Translations under genes and position numbers: made by a program
The notes under the pieces: model-generated
What the model saw: the letters and a program-made list of their open reading frames with translations, nothing else
Told to the model about the DNA's origin: nothing
Databases searched by the model: none
Part shown: positions 35,738 to 44,222 of the stretch, piece after piece
Layout: every line of letters begins with the position of its first letter
Numbering within the stretch: position 1 is the first letter of the stretch
Origin: Starkeya sp. ORNL1
GTDB taxonomy: Bacteria; Pseudomonadota; Alphaproteobacteria; Rhizobiales; Xanthobacteraceae
DNA: 64,000 bases
Assembly: GCF_012971745.1 (NCBI RefSeq)
Contig: NZ_CP048834.1
Span: 1,302,001-1,366,000, forward strand
Direction: 5' to 3'

Positions 35738-37357
35738 TCAGCCGACCTTCTTCACGTCCTTGATGTCGGTGAAGACGATGCCGGGCCAGCGGTCGCCGGT
35801 ATAGCCGACCATGAAGGCCGACGAGGCCAGGAAGACCAGGTCGCCGTCGAGATCCTCCGCAGTGGAGGAACGGTTGGCGGTGGCGAAATCCTCAAGCTTC
35901 TTCTTGTCCTCGCTCGACACCCAGCGGGCGAGCTGGAACTCCGACATGTCGAAGCCGATATCGAGGCCGTATTCCGCCTCCATGCGGTTCTTCAACACGT
36001 CGAGCTGCAGCGAGCCGACCACGCCGACAATGGCGGGCGAGCCGTCGGTCGGGCGGAACACCTGCACCACGCCCTCTTCCGCCATTTCCTGCAGCGCCTG
36101 CTTCAGTTTCTTCGCCTTCATGGCGTCGGAGAGCTTCACCCGGCGCAGGATTTCCGGCGCGAAGGACGGCACGCCGACGAAATTCAGGTCCTCGCCCTCG
36201 GTCAGCGTGTCGCCGATGCGCAACGCGCCATGATTGGGGATGCCGACCACGTCGCCGGCATAGGCCTCGTCGGCGATGGCGCGATCCTGGGCGAAGAAGA
36301 ATTGCGGCGCCGTCAGGCTCATCTGCTTGCCGGTGCGCACCAGCTTCGCCTTCATGCCGCGCGTCAGCTTGCCGGAGCAGAGCCGCGCGAAGGCGATGCG
36401 GTCGCGATGGTTGGGATCCATGTTCGCCTGGATCTTGAAGACGAAGGCCGACATGCGCGGCTCCTCGGCTTCGACCCGGCGCAAATCGGCATCCTGCGCC
36501 CGCGGCGGCGGGGCGTAGCGGCCGAGCCCTTCGAGCAGGTCGCCGACGCCGAAATTGCGCAGCGCCGAGCCGAAGAACACCGGCGTCAGATGGCCCTCGA
36601 GGAAGGAATCGAGATCGAAAGGGTTGCAGCCCTCGCGCACCAGGGTCAGTTCCTCACCGAGGGCCGCCTCGTCGAGGCTGGCATTGAGCCCGGCAATCGC
36701 GCTCATGCTCATCTGCCGCAGCGGGCCGGTCTTGCCCTCGTCGCCGTCGAGCAGCCGCATGCCGCCGGAGGCCACGTCCATGGTGCCGACGAAATCGCGC
36801 CCGCGCCCGACCGGCCATGTCATCGGCGTGGTGTCGAGCGCCAGCGTCTTCTCGATCTCGTCGAGCAGGTCGAACGGATCGCGGCTCTCGCGGTCCATCT
36901 TGTTGATGAAGGTGATGATCGGGATGTCGCGCAGCCGGCACACTTCGAGCAGCTTGCGGGTGCGCGCCTCGATGCCCTTGGCGCCGTCGATCACCATCAC
37001 CGCGGCGTCGACCGCGGTCAGCGTGCGGTAGGTGTCCTCGGAGAAGTCCTCGTGGCCGGGCGTGTCGAGCAGGTTGAAGACATGGTCCTCGAACTCGAAC
37101 GTCATCACCGAGGTGGCCACCGAGATGCCGCGCTCGCGCTCGATTGCCATCCAGTCCGAACGGGTGGACCGCCGATCCTTCTTCGCCCGCACCTGGCCGG
37201 CCAGCTGGATGGCACCCCCAAACAGCAGCAGCTTCTCGGTGAGCGTGGTCTTGCCGGCGTCCGGATGCGAGATGATGGCGAAGGTGCGCCGGCGCGCCAC
37301 TTCGCGCGCAATCGGCGAGGGCTGGTTGGAGCGGGCGATGATGGCTGTGTCGGTCAT
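35738..37357 (-). CDS. prfC: Peptide chain release factor 3
   Basis: A translational GTPase that recycles RF1/RF2 after termination. The 539-residue protein has the G domain with AIISHPDAGKTTLTEKLL, RGISVATSVMTFEF, DTPGHEDFSEDTYR and FINKMDRE. RF3-specific domain II/III signatures such as FFGSALRNFGVGDLLEG and EYGLDIGFDMSEFQLARWV follow. The start MTDTAIIARSNQPSPIAREVARRRTF is typical of alphaproteobacterial RF3. It is flanked on both sides by family-A repeats. Confidence 0.96.
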   Translation of the reverse strand: MTDTAIIARSNQPSPIAREVARRRTFAIISHPDAGKTTLTEKLLLFGGAIQLAGQVRAKKDRRSTRSDWMAIERERGISVATSVMTFEFEDHVFNLLDTPGHEDFSEDTYRTLTAVDAAVMVIDGAKGIEARTRKLLEVCRLRDIPIITFINKMDRESRDPFDLLDEIEKTLALDTTPMTWPVGRGRDFVGTMDVASGGMRLLDGDEGKTGPLRQMSMSAIAGLNASLDEAALGEELTLVREGCNPFDLDSFLEGHLTPVFFGSALRNFGVGDLLEGLGRYAPPPRAQDADLRRVEAEEPRMSAFVFKIQANMDPNHRDRIAFARLCSGKLTRGMKAKLVRTGKQMSLTAPQFFFAQDRAIADEAYAGDVVGIPNHGALRIGDTLTEGEDLNFVGVPSFAPEILRRVKLSDAMKAKKLKQALQEMAEEGVVQVFRPTDGSPAIVGVVGSLQLDVLKNRMEAEYGLDIGFDMSEFQLARWVSSEDKKKLEDFATANRSSTAEDLDGDLVFLASSAFMVGYTGDRWPGIVFTDIKDVKKVG

Positions 37358-37455
37358 GGCGCGTATGTCGCAGCGAAGCCGCGCGAGATCAAGGGTGGCG
37401 GGTGGGTACGTTCGTTAAGCGGTGAAGGGGTAGCGTGGCTGTAGCTTTGCTCGAG

Positions 37456-37550
37456 CATCCTTCGAGGCCGCCTATGGCGCCACCTCAGGATGAGGTGGTT
37501 CTCACAGCGACCTCATCCTGAGGTGCTCGCGCAGCGAGCCTCGAAGGATG
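37456..37550. repeat. Palindromic intergenic repeat, family A, copy 4
   Basis: A block from CATCCTTCGAGG to CCTCGAAGGATG with central CACCTCAGGATGAGGT and ACCTCATCCTGAGGTG. Tips are GCCGCC-TAT-GGCGCC-like and GCTCGC-GCA-GCGAGC. It lies between the divergent prfC and O-antigen-ligase genes. Confidence 0.85.
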
Positions 37551-37586
37551 CCCAAGCCGAGCGCCCTGCCCCACCGCGACCGAGCC

Positions 37587-38858
37587 ATGGCCACCAACGC
37601 CCACGCCACCGCCCGATCTTCGCTCACCGTCTCCGCGGAGGCGCTGGTCAATGGCGCGCTCTATGGCGCCATCCTCATCAGTTTCCTCGTCATCATCGAG
37701 CCGGCGCCCTATGAGGGCCTGGTGGCGCTGCTGGCGCTCGCCCTCGTGCTCGCGGGGGCGCGGGTTGACCGGCTGCTGGCGCCGATGATCCTGCTGATCG
37801 CGATCTGGGCGGTGTTCGGCGCCTTTGCACTGATGCCGGTGATCGAAAATACCCAGTCGCTCACCTATTACCTGGTCTCAGTGTATCTCGCGATCTCGGC
37901 GCTGATCTTCGCCTGCCTGTTCGCCGAGCACACCGAGCGGCGGCTCCTGACGCTGCAGCGCTCCTACATCGTCGCCGGGCTGATCGCCGCGATCCTCGGC
38001 ATCATCGGCTATTTCGACGTCATCCCCGGGCTGCGCGGCCTGCTGGTGGAGAATGACCGCGCCAAGGCGACCTTCAAGGACCCGAACGTCTTCGGCCCCT
38101 ATCTGATCCTGCCGCTGCTGTTCCTGGTGCAGGAATTCCTCTATCGCGGCCTCCGGCTGCGCCACATCGTGACCGGCCTCGTCATATTGATGGCGCTGTT
38201 CCTCAGCTTCTCGCGCGGCGCCTGGGGCCATGCGGTGGGCTCGGCGCTGTTCATGGTGGTGATGATGTTCTTCACCAGCCCGAGCCCGCGCTTCCGCCGC
38301 CGCCTCGTCATGCTGACGCTCGCCGCCGCCGGCGGCATTGCGGCGATGCTGATGCTCCTTCTGTCCTTCGGTTCGGTGAAGGACATGTTCGCGCAGCGTG
38401 CCAACCTCATAAACTACTATGACACCGACGCGCCGAGCGGGCGTTTCGGTCGCCAGCTCGAAGGCTTCCTCCATATGTTCGATTATCCGAACGGGGTGGG
38501 GCCGAAATATTTCGCCGTGGTGTTCGGCCAGGACCCGCACAATGTCTATCTCGCCACGCTCTATGCCCATGGCTGGATCGGCGGCTTCGCCTACTCGGTG
38601 CTGGTGGTCACGACGCTGGTGGTGGGCTTCAAGGGACTATTGGTGCGGGCCCCCTGGCAGCCGGCGCTGATCGCGGTCTACGCCACCTATCTCGGCGTGG
38701 CGCTGGAGGGCTTCATCATCGATACCGACCATTGGCGGCATTATTTCCTGCTGATGGGCGCGGTCTGGGGCCTCGCCATCGCCTCGCTGCGCTACCGGCC
38801 TGCGTTGCCCAAAGTGCCGCGGCGGCTGGAGGATCGTGCAAGGATCGCCCAGCCCTGA
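37587..38858 (+). CDS. O-antigen ligase/polymerase (Wzy-C domain) family membrane protein
   Basis: A 423-residue protein with about ten to eleven membrane segments and a large polar loop in the second half. Residues around FLSFSRGAWGHAVGSALF match the RxxW-type signature (FSRGAWG) of the Wzy_C domain. The later loop RFGRQLEGF and GPKYFAVVFGQDPHNVYLATLYAHGWIGG contain the second conserved block (HNVYL). Such proteins ligate or polymerise surface polysaccharide in the periplasm. Start ATG 37587 (MATNAHATARS) follows the repeat. It appears as a single gene. Confidence 0.88.
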   Translation: MATNAHATARSSLTVSAEALVNGALYGAILISFLVIIEPAPYEGLVALLALALVLAGARVDRLLAPMILLIAIWAVFGAFALMPVIENTQSLTYYLVSVYLAISALIFACLFAEHTERRLLTLQRSYIVAGLIAAILGIIGYFDVIPGLRGLLVENDRAKATFKDPNVFGPYLILPLLFLVQEFLYRGLRLRHIVTGLVILMALFLSFSRGAWGHAVGSALFMVVMMFFTSPSPRFRRRLVMLTLAAAGGIAAMLMLLLSFGSVKDMFAQRANLINYYDTDAPSGRFGRQLEGFLHMFDYPNGVGPKYFAVVFGQDPHNVYLATLYAHGWIGGFAYSVLVVTTLVVGFKGLLVRAPWQPALIAVYATYLGVALEGFIIDTDHWRHYFLLMGAVWGLAIASLRYRPALPKVPRRLEDRARIAQP

Positions 38859-38923
38859 TCTACCGCTGTCGGCCGTAGCTGCCGGAGACTGCCTCCATTG
38901 AAACCAATCGGATGGAGGCTCTC

Positions 38924-39265
38924 ATGGGCGTCTCGACACGGGCCGCGCTTGCCGCCGCGCTCACCACCGCCGCGCTGCTCACGGGCACCCCGTCCCACGG
39001 CACGGAGGCCGGCATGGCAGACCACCCCTATATCGGCATGTGGATCACCGGCGACGGCCACATCCGGCAGCAACTGCTGCCGAACGGGCGCTATGACGAA
39101 GCCCGTGGCACGCGCAAGAGTGCCTATCAAGGGCGCTACAAGGTGACGGGCAACCATATCGACTATTGGGACGACACCGGCTTCACCGCCGACGGGCGGT
39201 TCGAGGGCGACGTGCTTTATCATGGCGGCATGGTGTTCTACCGCGAGGGCACGCGGGCGGAGTAA
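38924..39265 (+). CDS. Exported Atu4866-domain protein
   Basis: A 113-residue protein beginning MGVSTRAALAAALTTAALL with a cleavable-looking signal (to about residue 27). GGAGG lies 6 bases upstream of this ATG, so I prefer it to 38912. The mature part (ADHPYIGMWITGDGHIRQQLL, then PNGRYDEARG, KSAYQGRYKVTGNHIDYWDDTGFTADG) strongly resembles the small Atu4866 beta-sheet domain of Rhizobiales. Function is unknown. It stands alone with a GC-rich palindrome after it. Confidence 0.82.
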   Translation: MGVSTRAALAAALTTAALLTGTPSHGTEAGMADHPYIGMWITGDGHIRQQLLPNGRYDEARGTRKSAYQGRYKVTGNHIDYWDDTGFTADGRFEGDVLYHGGMVFYREGTRAE

Positions 39266-39276
39266 CGCCCAGAGGG

Positions 39277-39366
39277 CCCTCATCCCCGGGCTTGACCCGG
39301 GGACCCAGACTTCGGCGGGGTACATGCGGCGTGGCTGGATCCCCGGGTCAAGCCCGGGGATGAGGG
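39277..39366. repeat. Palindromic intergenic repeat, family C
   Basis: Outer arms CCCTCATCCCCGGGCTTGAC and the matching GTCAAGCCCGGGGATGAGGG form a long perfect inverted repeat with inner CCGGGGA/TCCCCGGG pairs. It lies between the Atu4866 protein and the convergent ArsC-like gene, so it may end transcription in both directions. Confidence 0.8.
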
Positions 39367-39410
39367 CGTAAATTGGGTCGCCTCGGCCCAGTGAATTTTG
39401 AGTCAGCTCC

Positions 39411-39764
39411 TCAACCGGCGACGTTGGCCGCGTACAGCTCGGGCTTGAAGCCGACCAGTATGCGTCCGCGGCCGAGATCGAGCACCGGGCGCTTTATCAT
39501 GGACGGGTTCGCCATCATGAGCGCGAAGGCGCGCTCCTCGTCGAGATCCTGCTTCTCAGCCTCGGGAAGCGCGCGGAAGGTGGTGCCGTTGCGGTTCAGC
39601 AGTGTCTCCCACCCCACCTTCTTCGCCCAGGCCTTGAGATGGGCGAGGTCGATGCCGGTTTCCTTATAGTCATGGAAGGCATAGGCGACGCCGTGGCCGT
39701 CGAGCCAGGTCCGCGCCTTCTTCATGGTGTCGCAGTTCTTGATGCCATAGATGGTGACGGGCAT
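39411..39764 (-). CDS. ArsC family reductase-like protein (YffB/Spx fold)
   Basis: A 117-residue thioredoxin-fold protein of the ArsC/Spx family: VTIYGIKNCDTMKKARTWLDGHGV with Cys10 as the only N-terminal redox cysteine, LLNRNGTTFRALPE, and the cis-proline region PSMIKRPVLDLGRGRILVGF. The NCDT motif points to the YffB subgroup, whose substrate may be glutathione-linked, rather than arsenate reductase proper. It lies 22 bp downstream of the DUF72 gene and may share a transcript. Confidence 0.9.
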   Translation of the reverse strand: MPVTIYGIKNCDTMKKARTWLDGHGVAYAFHDYKETGIDLAHLKAWAKKVGWETLLNRNGTTFRALPEAEKQDLDEERAFALMMANPSMIKRPVLDLGRGRILVGFKPELYAANVAG

Positions 39765-39786
39765 TTGTCTTCCGTGAGCAGGCAGG

Positions 39787-40587
39787 TCAGAGGCGTTCGA
39801 TCAGCGCCATGGCGGCGGCCGGATTGCGCACCTTGTAGCCGCTGATCACATAAAGGAACACCTCGTGCGGGCCGGCTTTCCCGGGCTTGGCCACGCTCGA
39901 AAGATCGTCCGGCACCTTGCCGCCGGCCAGCGCCTGCGCCCGCTTCACCCAGCGGTCGAGATCGGCCTTCGAATAGCCGGCGGCCTCGTCCTCGCTGGTG
40001 CCCATGATGCGGGCATAGACGAAGGGCGCGGTGATATCGGCAATCTGAGGGAACTCACTGTCGCCGGCCAGCACGATGGCAACCTCGTGCTCGCGGGCGA
40101 GCGCGATGAAATCCGGCGACTTGAAGCTGTCATGGCGCACCTCGACGGCGTGGCGCACCTTGTGGCCGTCGACGCTCCTGGGCAGCAGCTTAAGGAAACC
40201 GGCGAAATCGTCCGGGTCGAACTTCTTGGTCGCCATGAACTGCCAGTTGATGGGGCCGAGCTTCTCCTTGAGTTCGGTCACTCCGCTCTTGAAGAAGCGC
40301 TCGATCGACTCGCCGGCTTCCGCCAGCACCCGGCGATTGGTGGCGAAGCGCGGGCCCTTCAGCGCGAAGATGAAACCGTCCGGCGTCTCGGCCCGCCATT
40401 TGGCGAAGCTCTCGGGCTTCTGCGAGCCGTAATAGGTACCGTTGACCTCGATGGAGGTGAGCTTGGAGGCGGCATATTCCAGCTCGCGCTTCTGCGCCAG
40501 CCCGTCCGGATAGAACGCTCCGCGCCACGGCTCGAAGGTCCAGCCGCCGACACCGACCCGGATGTGCTTGGCATCTTGCTGTGGCAC
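39787..40587 (-). CDS. DUF72 (YecE) family TIM-barrel protein
   Basis: A 266-residue protein with the family opening IRVGVGGWTFEPWRGAFYP and later IEVNGTYYGSQKPESFAKW. FIFALKGPRFATNRRVL, WQFMATKKFDPDDFAGFLKLLP and AVEVRHDSF also match the family, whose biochemical role is unknown. The start is uncertain: I favour GTG 40587 because GGGAGGG lies about 7 bases upstream. ATGs at 40626 and 40665 have no clear ribosome-binding site. The open frame further upstream is a shadow of the exported protein gene. Confidence 0.88.
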   Translation of the reverse strand: MPQQDAKHIRVGVGGWTFEPWRGAFYPDGLAQKRELEYAASKLTSIEVNGTYYGSQKPESFAKWRAETPDGFIFALKGPRFATNRRVLAEAGESIERFFKSGVTELKEKLGPINWQFMATKKFDPDDFAGFLKLLPRSVDGHKVRHAVEVRHDSFKSPDFIALAREHEVAIVLAGDSEFPQIADITAPFVYARIMGTSEDEAAGYSKADLDRWVKRAQALAGGKVPDDLSSVAKPGKAGPHEVFLYVISGYKVRNPAAAMALIERL

Positions 40588-40729
40588 GCGCTCACCCTCC
40601 CCGCCTGACAATGCGAGGGCGAACATAGGGTGGACGGCGGATGCCGCCAAGGCCGCAGATACCATGAAAGGCAGCGGGCGCAGCCAGGAGAATCCCGGGG
40701 CGCCCGCGTCGATCAAGGCGCCTTGCCGC

Positions 40730-41179
40730 TTACCAGTAGGTCCAGAAGCAGCTGCGGAACGGACGGCCCCAGCGATCAAAGCGGGTACGGCAGACCCAGC
40801 GACGTCCGCCCCACCAACGGCCGCCATGCCAATAGCGGCCGCGACGAGTACCGCCTCGCCAGTAACCGCGGCGATATCCGCGCCGGTATCCGCGCGCATA
40901 AGGCAGGCCTGCGCGACGATAGCGTCGGCCGGTACGCCGGCCCGTGCGCCGGCCGGTGCGGCGCGCCGGGCCGCGGCGATATTGCGCCTCCTCGACCGGG
41001 GTGCCGTCCGGCGTTTCGCCGGAGGCGTCGATTTCTTCCGCATCCAGCATGTCATCTGGAGGCGCGAGGTTTCTGAGCTGGTCAAGCGGGGTCGCTTCGG
41101 CGGTCGGAATAAGCGTGCTGGCGAGCGCGGCTGAGCCGGCAAAACCAAACAGCCCGAGCAGGAAAGAGCGTCGTTCCAT
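40730..41179 (-). CDS. Twin-arginine signal protein with Arg/Gly/Tyr/Trp-rich repeats
   Basis: A 149-residue protein that starts MERRSFLLGLFGFAGSAALAS, a typical twin-arginine signal; GGAGG lies 6 bases before the ATG. After residue about 70 there is a repetitive basic stretch (GPARRTGRRTGRRTGRRYRR). This is followed by GYRRGYRRGYWRGG, then RYWHGGRWWGGRRWVCR and a terminal RFDRWGRPFRSCFWTYW. The two cysteines near the end could form a disulphide. No enzymatic domain is visible. Short Tat or Sec proteins with such RGYW tails are common and uncharacterised in Rhizobiales. Confidence 0.78.
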   Translation of the reverse strand: MERRSFLLGLFGFAGSAALASTLIPTAEATPLDQLRNLAPPDDMLDAEEIDASGETPDGTPVEEAQYRRGPARRTGRRTGRRTGRRYRRAGLPYARGYRRGYRRGYWRGGTRRGRYWHGGRWWGGRRWVCRTRFDRWGRPFRSCFWTYW

Positions 41180-41427
41180 GGAGAACCTCCCGATCATGCG
41201 GCCAACATGGTTCGTCCCTTATGCCAGCGCTGTCTATAAGCAACGCAGCATCATCGCCGGGTTTTGATGTTGTTGGGTAACAAACGAGTGGACAGTCGTA
41301 ACATATTACCACATCACATCGAGGATAATCTAAAAATATTATGTATACTTTGACCGAATAGCGGTACGGCTAACTTGATGGGACAACATTATTGACATTA
41401 CGGGGCTTGATAATCTTGGAAGGCGCT

Positions 41428-42225
41428 CTAGGCCTGAGCAATACGCACCGCCAGTCGCTCCAGAGCCAGCAGTAACAGCACAGTCACCGCCACCAGGATC
41501 ATGGTGAGCGCGGCACCGGAGAAGATGTCGCCACGATCGGTCAGCGAGAAGATCGAGACCGGCAGCGTCACCCAGCCGGGTGGATAGACCATCACCGTCG
41601 CGCCGAGTTCGCCCATGGAGAGCGCGAACGACAGGCCGAACGCGGCGACGAGATAGGGCGCGATGAGCGGCAGCGTCACCCGCCAGAGCCGATAGGCCGG
41701 ACGCGCGCCGAGGCTGGAGGCGACCTGCTCGAATTCGGGCGAGAGCCGCGACAGGCCGGCCGAGACATTGCCGAAGGTGAAGGCCGAGATCAGCGTGAAA
41801 TGCGCGATCATCACGATCGCCACCGTGCCGTTCAGCAGCAAGGGCGGCTGGCTGAAGGCGACCAGCAGGCCGAGGCCGACCGACACCGACGGCACCGCGC
41901 TGGGAATGAAGAACAGCAGGCCGAGCAGCTTGCTCACGCCCTCGCTCTGGAGTCGCAGCCCCAGCGCCGCCCAGGTGCCACTCACCAGGGCCAATAGCGA
42001 CGCGGCGAAACCGGTCAAGAGGCTGGCCTTGACGGCATCGAAGGAAGCGCCCGACAGCACGTCGCGATAATGCTCCAGCGTGAAACCGCTCGGCAGCAGG
42101 CCGTTCCACTGATGGGCGATGCTGGAGAGAAAGATGACGGCCAGCGGGCAGAGGAACAGCACGCCGAAGATCAGCGCGGCGATGGCCCACAGCGCGACGC
42201 GACCCGAGAGCGACCAGACCAGCAT
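41428..42225 (-). CDS. phnV: 2-aminoethylphosphonate ABC transporter permease PhnV
   Basis: A 265-residue permease with six membrane segments and the binding-protein-dependent transport motif (EAA loop) at EFEQVASSLGARPAYRLWRVTLPLIAPYL (about 168-196). It is the second permease of the phnSTUV set. Start MLVWSLSGRVALW lies 2 bp after the phnU stop. Identification as PhnV rests mainly on the strong PhnS match upstream and on gene order; alone it would be called an iron/polyamine-type permease. Confidence 0.82.
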   Translation of the reverse strand: MLVWSLSGRVALWAIAALIFGVLFLCPLAVIFLSSIAHQWNGLLPSGFTLEHYRDVLSGASFDAVKASLLTGFAASLLALVSGTWAALGLRLQSEGVSKLLGLLFFIPSAVPSVSVGLGLLVAFSQPPLLLNGTVAIVMIAHFTLISAFTFGNVSAGLSRLSPEFEQVASSLGARPAYRLWRVTLPLIAPYLVAAFGLSFALSMGELGATVMVYPPGWVTLPVSIFSLTDRGDIFSGAALTMILVAVTVLLLLALERLAVRIAQA

Positions 42226-42227
42226 CG

Positions 42228-43088
42228 TCAGCTCCCGAAACGCGCCGCAGCGAAGCGGTACAGGCTGAACAGGCCGAGCGACAGCGCGATGTTCACCACC
42301 GCGACGATGCATGCGACCTGGTAGGCGGATTCCTGGATGGCCTTGGAATAGATCAGCAACGGCAAGGTGATGACGCCCTTGGCGCCGATGAACAGCACGA
42401 TGCCGAACTCATTGACGGTGAGCAGCAGGCAGAGGCTGCCGCCCGCGATCAGGGCCGGCAGCGCCGCCGGCAGGATCACCTGCGCCACGATGCGTGCCGG
42501 GCGAGCGCCGAGAATGCTGGCAGCCTCGATCTGGCCGCGGTCGACCAGCGAGAACGCCGCCAGCAAGGGCCTGAGCACGAAGGGCGAATAGACGGTGACC
42601 TCGGCGAGGATGACGCCCCAGCGCGAATAGAGGAAATCGACCGGCGGCAGCGGCAGCGCCAGGGCATGCATCAGCGCGCCGTTCAGCACGCCGGCCGAGC
42701 CATAGAGGAAGGTGAAGGCCAGCGTGACCAGGAAGGTCGGCAGCGCGATGAAGGTGTCGATCAGCCGCGCGATGAACACGCTGCCCTTGAACGGCACGAA
42801 GGCGAGGATCAACGCCAGCACGAAGCCGACCACCAGACAGCCGAGCGTCGCCGAGAGCGAGATGGTGACAGTGTTGATGAGCGCGTTGAAGAAGAAGCGC
42901 GACTGGAGCACGCCGAGGAATTCGGCGGCGTTCGGCGCCCCGCCATCATCGAGGAAGGCCTGCCGCACGATCAGGGCCAGCGGGTAGAAGAACAGCAGCG
43001 CAAGCAGCGTGGCGGGCGGCAGGATCCACCAGCCGCCGATCCCGGCCCTCGTTCGCGGCGATGTGGCGACGGCCTCAGCCACCGGCAT
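42228..43088 (-). CDS. phnU: 2-aminoethylphosphonate ABC transporter permease PhnU
   Basis: A 286-residue permease with six membrane segments (WWILPPATLLALLFFYPLALIV first) and an EAA loop at VDRGQIEAASILGARPARIVAQVILPAALPAL (residues about 195-226). The start ATG 43088 overlaps the end of phnT by 14 bases. The TTG that would extend it to 43121 is less likely. It forms the membrane channel with PhnV. Confidence 0.82.
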   Translation of the reverse strand: MPVAEAVATSPRTRAGIGGWWILPPATLLALLFFYPLALIVRQAFLDDGGAPNAAEFLGVLQSRFFFNALINTVTISLSATLGCLVVGFVLALILAFVPFKGSVFIARLIDTFIALPTFLVTLAFTFLYGSAGVLNGALMHALALPLPPVDFLYSRWGVILAEVTVYSPFVLRPLLAAFSLVDRGQIEAASILGARPARIVAQVILPAALPALIAGGSLCLLLTVNEFGIVLFIGAKGVITLPLLIYSKAIQESAYQVACIVAVVNIALSLGLFSLYRFAAARFGS

Positions 43089-44220
43089 CCTCCGGAACCA
43101 GCGAGGTGTCGCCGGGCGCAAAATAGAGCGTCATCGCCGTGCCGGCTTCCGGCAATTCGAGCGGCAGGCGGGTGGCGGCGACGCGCACCACCGTGCCTGC
43201 GACGTCGAGCACCAGATGGGTCAACTCGCCCTGCCAGTTCACGTCGCGCAGCGTGCCGACCATGGAATTGGCGTGGTCCCCGTCCGGCGTGAGCGAGAGA
43301 TGCTGCGGGCGGACGCAGAGCAGCACGGCGTCGCCCGCCTTCTCATCCCGTCCGGCGGCGGTGAGCATGGTCTCGCCCATCCGGACGCGCGCGAAGCCGT
43401 TTGATCCCGGTGCTTCGGCTACCGTGACAGGCACCAGATTGGCGCGGCCGAGAAACTCGGCGGTGAAGCGGTTGGGCGGGCGCCGATAGAGTTCGGCGGT
43501 CGCGCCGTGGGCGGACACCGCGCCGTCGCGCATGATGGCGATCTTGTCGGCCAGCGTCAGCGCCTCGGTCTGGTCGTGGGTTACATAGAGGATGGTGAGG
43601 CCCGGCAGCTCGCGATGCAGCCGTGCGATCTCCTCGACCATGTTGCGGCGGATCTGTGCGTCGAGCGCGGAGAGCGGCTCGTCCAGCAGCAGCACCCGCG
43701 GGCGCACCGCCAGGGCACGTGCAATGGCGACGCGCTGCTGCTGGCCGCCGGATAGTTCGCGCGGAAAGCGCCTAGCATAGGCTGACATGCCGACGATGCC
43801 CAGCGCATGATCGACCCGCTGGGCGATCAGCCCCTTCTCCGCGCCTTGCGCGCGCAAGCCGAAAGCGACGTTATCTGCCGCCCGCATATGTGGGAACAGC
43901 GCGTAGTTCTGCACCACCATGCCCAGCCCGCGCTCATAGGGCGGCAGATTGGTGACGTCGGTGGCGCCGATCAGAATGCGGCCGCTCGCCGGTTTGACGA
44001 AGCCGGCGACCGCACGCAGCGCCGTGGTCTTGCCCGAACCCGATGGCCCGATCAGCGCCAGGATCTCGCCCGCCGCCACGTCCAGCGTCAGCGGCTTCAG
44101 CACCACATGGCCACGATAGGCGACGCTGACCCGGTCAAAGGCGACATTGGAGCCGGCGCCGCGAACCTCCGCAGCGCCGATATCCGAAGCGTCCGTAGCT
44201 ACGAGAGCGACAGCCGGCAT
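43075..44220 (-). CDS. phnT: 2-aminoethylphosphonate ABC transporter ATP-binding protein PhnT
   Basis: A 381-residue ATPase with Walker A GPSGSGKTTALRAVAG, Q-loop QNYALFPHM, signature LSGGQQQRVAIARAL, Walker B RVLLLDEPLSALDA and H-loop VTHDQTEAL. A C-terminal TOBE-like domain (about 290-381, ending YFAPGDTSLVPED) is present, as in spermidine/phosphonate importers. The start at 44220 is 2 bp after the phnS stop. The longer open frame would overlap phnS. Confidence 0.88.
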   Translation of the reverse strand: MPAVALVATDASDIGAAEVRGAGSNVAFDRVSVAYRGHVVLKPLTLDVAAGEILALIGPSGSGKTTALRAVAGFVKPASGRILIGATDVTNLPPYERGLGMVVQNYALFPHMRAADNVAFGLRAQGAEKGLIAQRVDHALGIVGMSAYARRFPRELSGGQQQRVAIARALAVRPRVLLLDEPLSALDAQIRRNMVEEIARLHRELPGLTILYVTHDQTEALTLADKIAIMRDGAVSAHGATAELYRRPPNRFTAEFLGRANLVPVTVAEAPGSNGFARVRMGETMLTAAGRDEKAGDAVLLCVRPQHLSLTPDGDHANSMVGTLRDVNWQGELTHLVLDVAGTVVRVAATRLPLELPEAGTAMTLYFAPGDTSLVPEDAGG

Positions 44221-44222
44221 GG

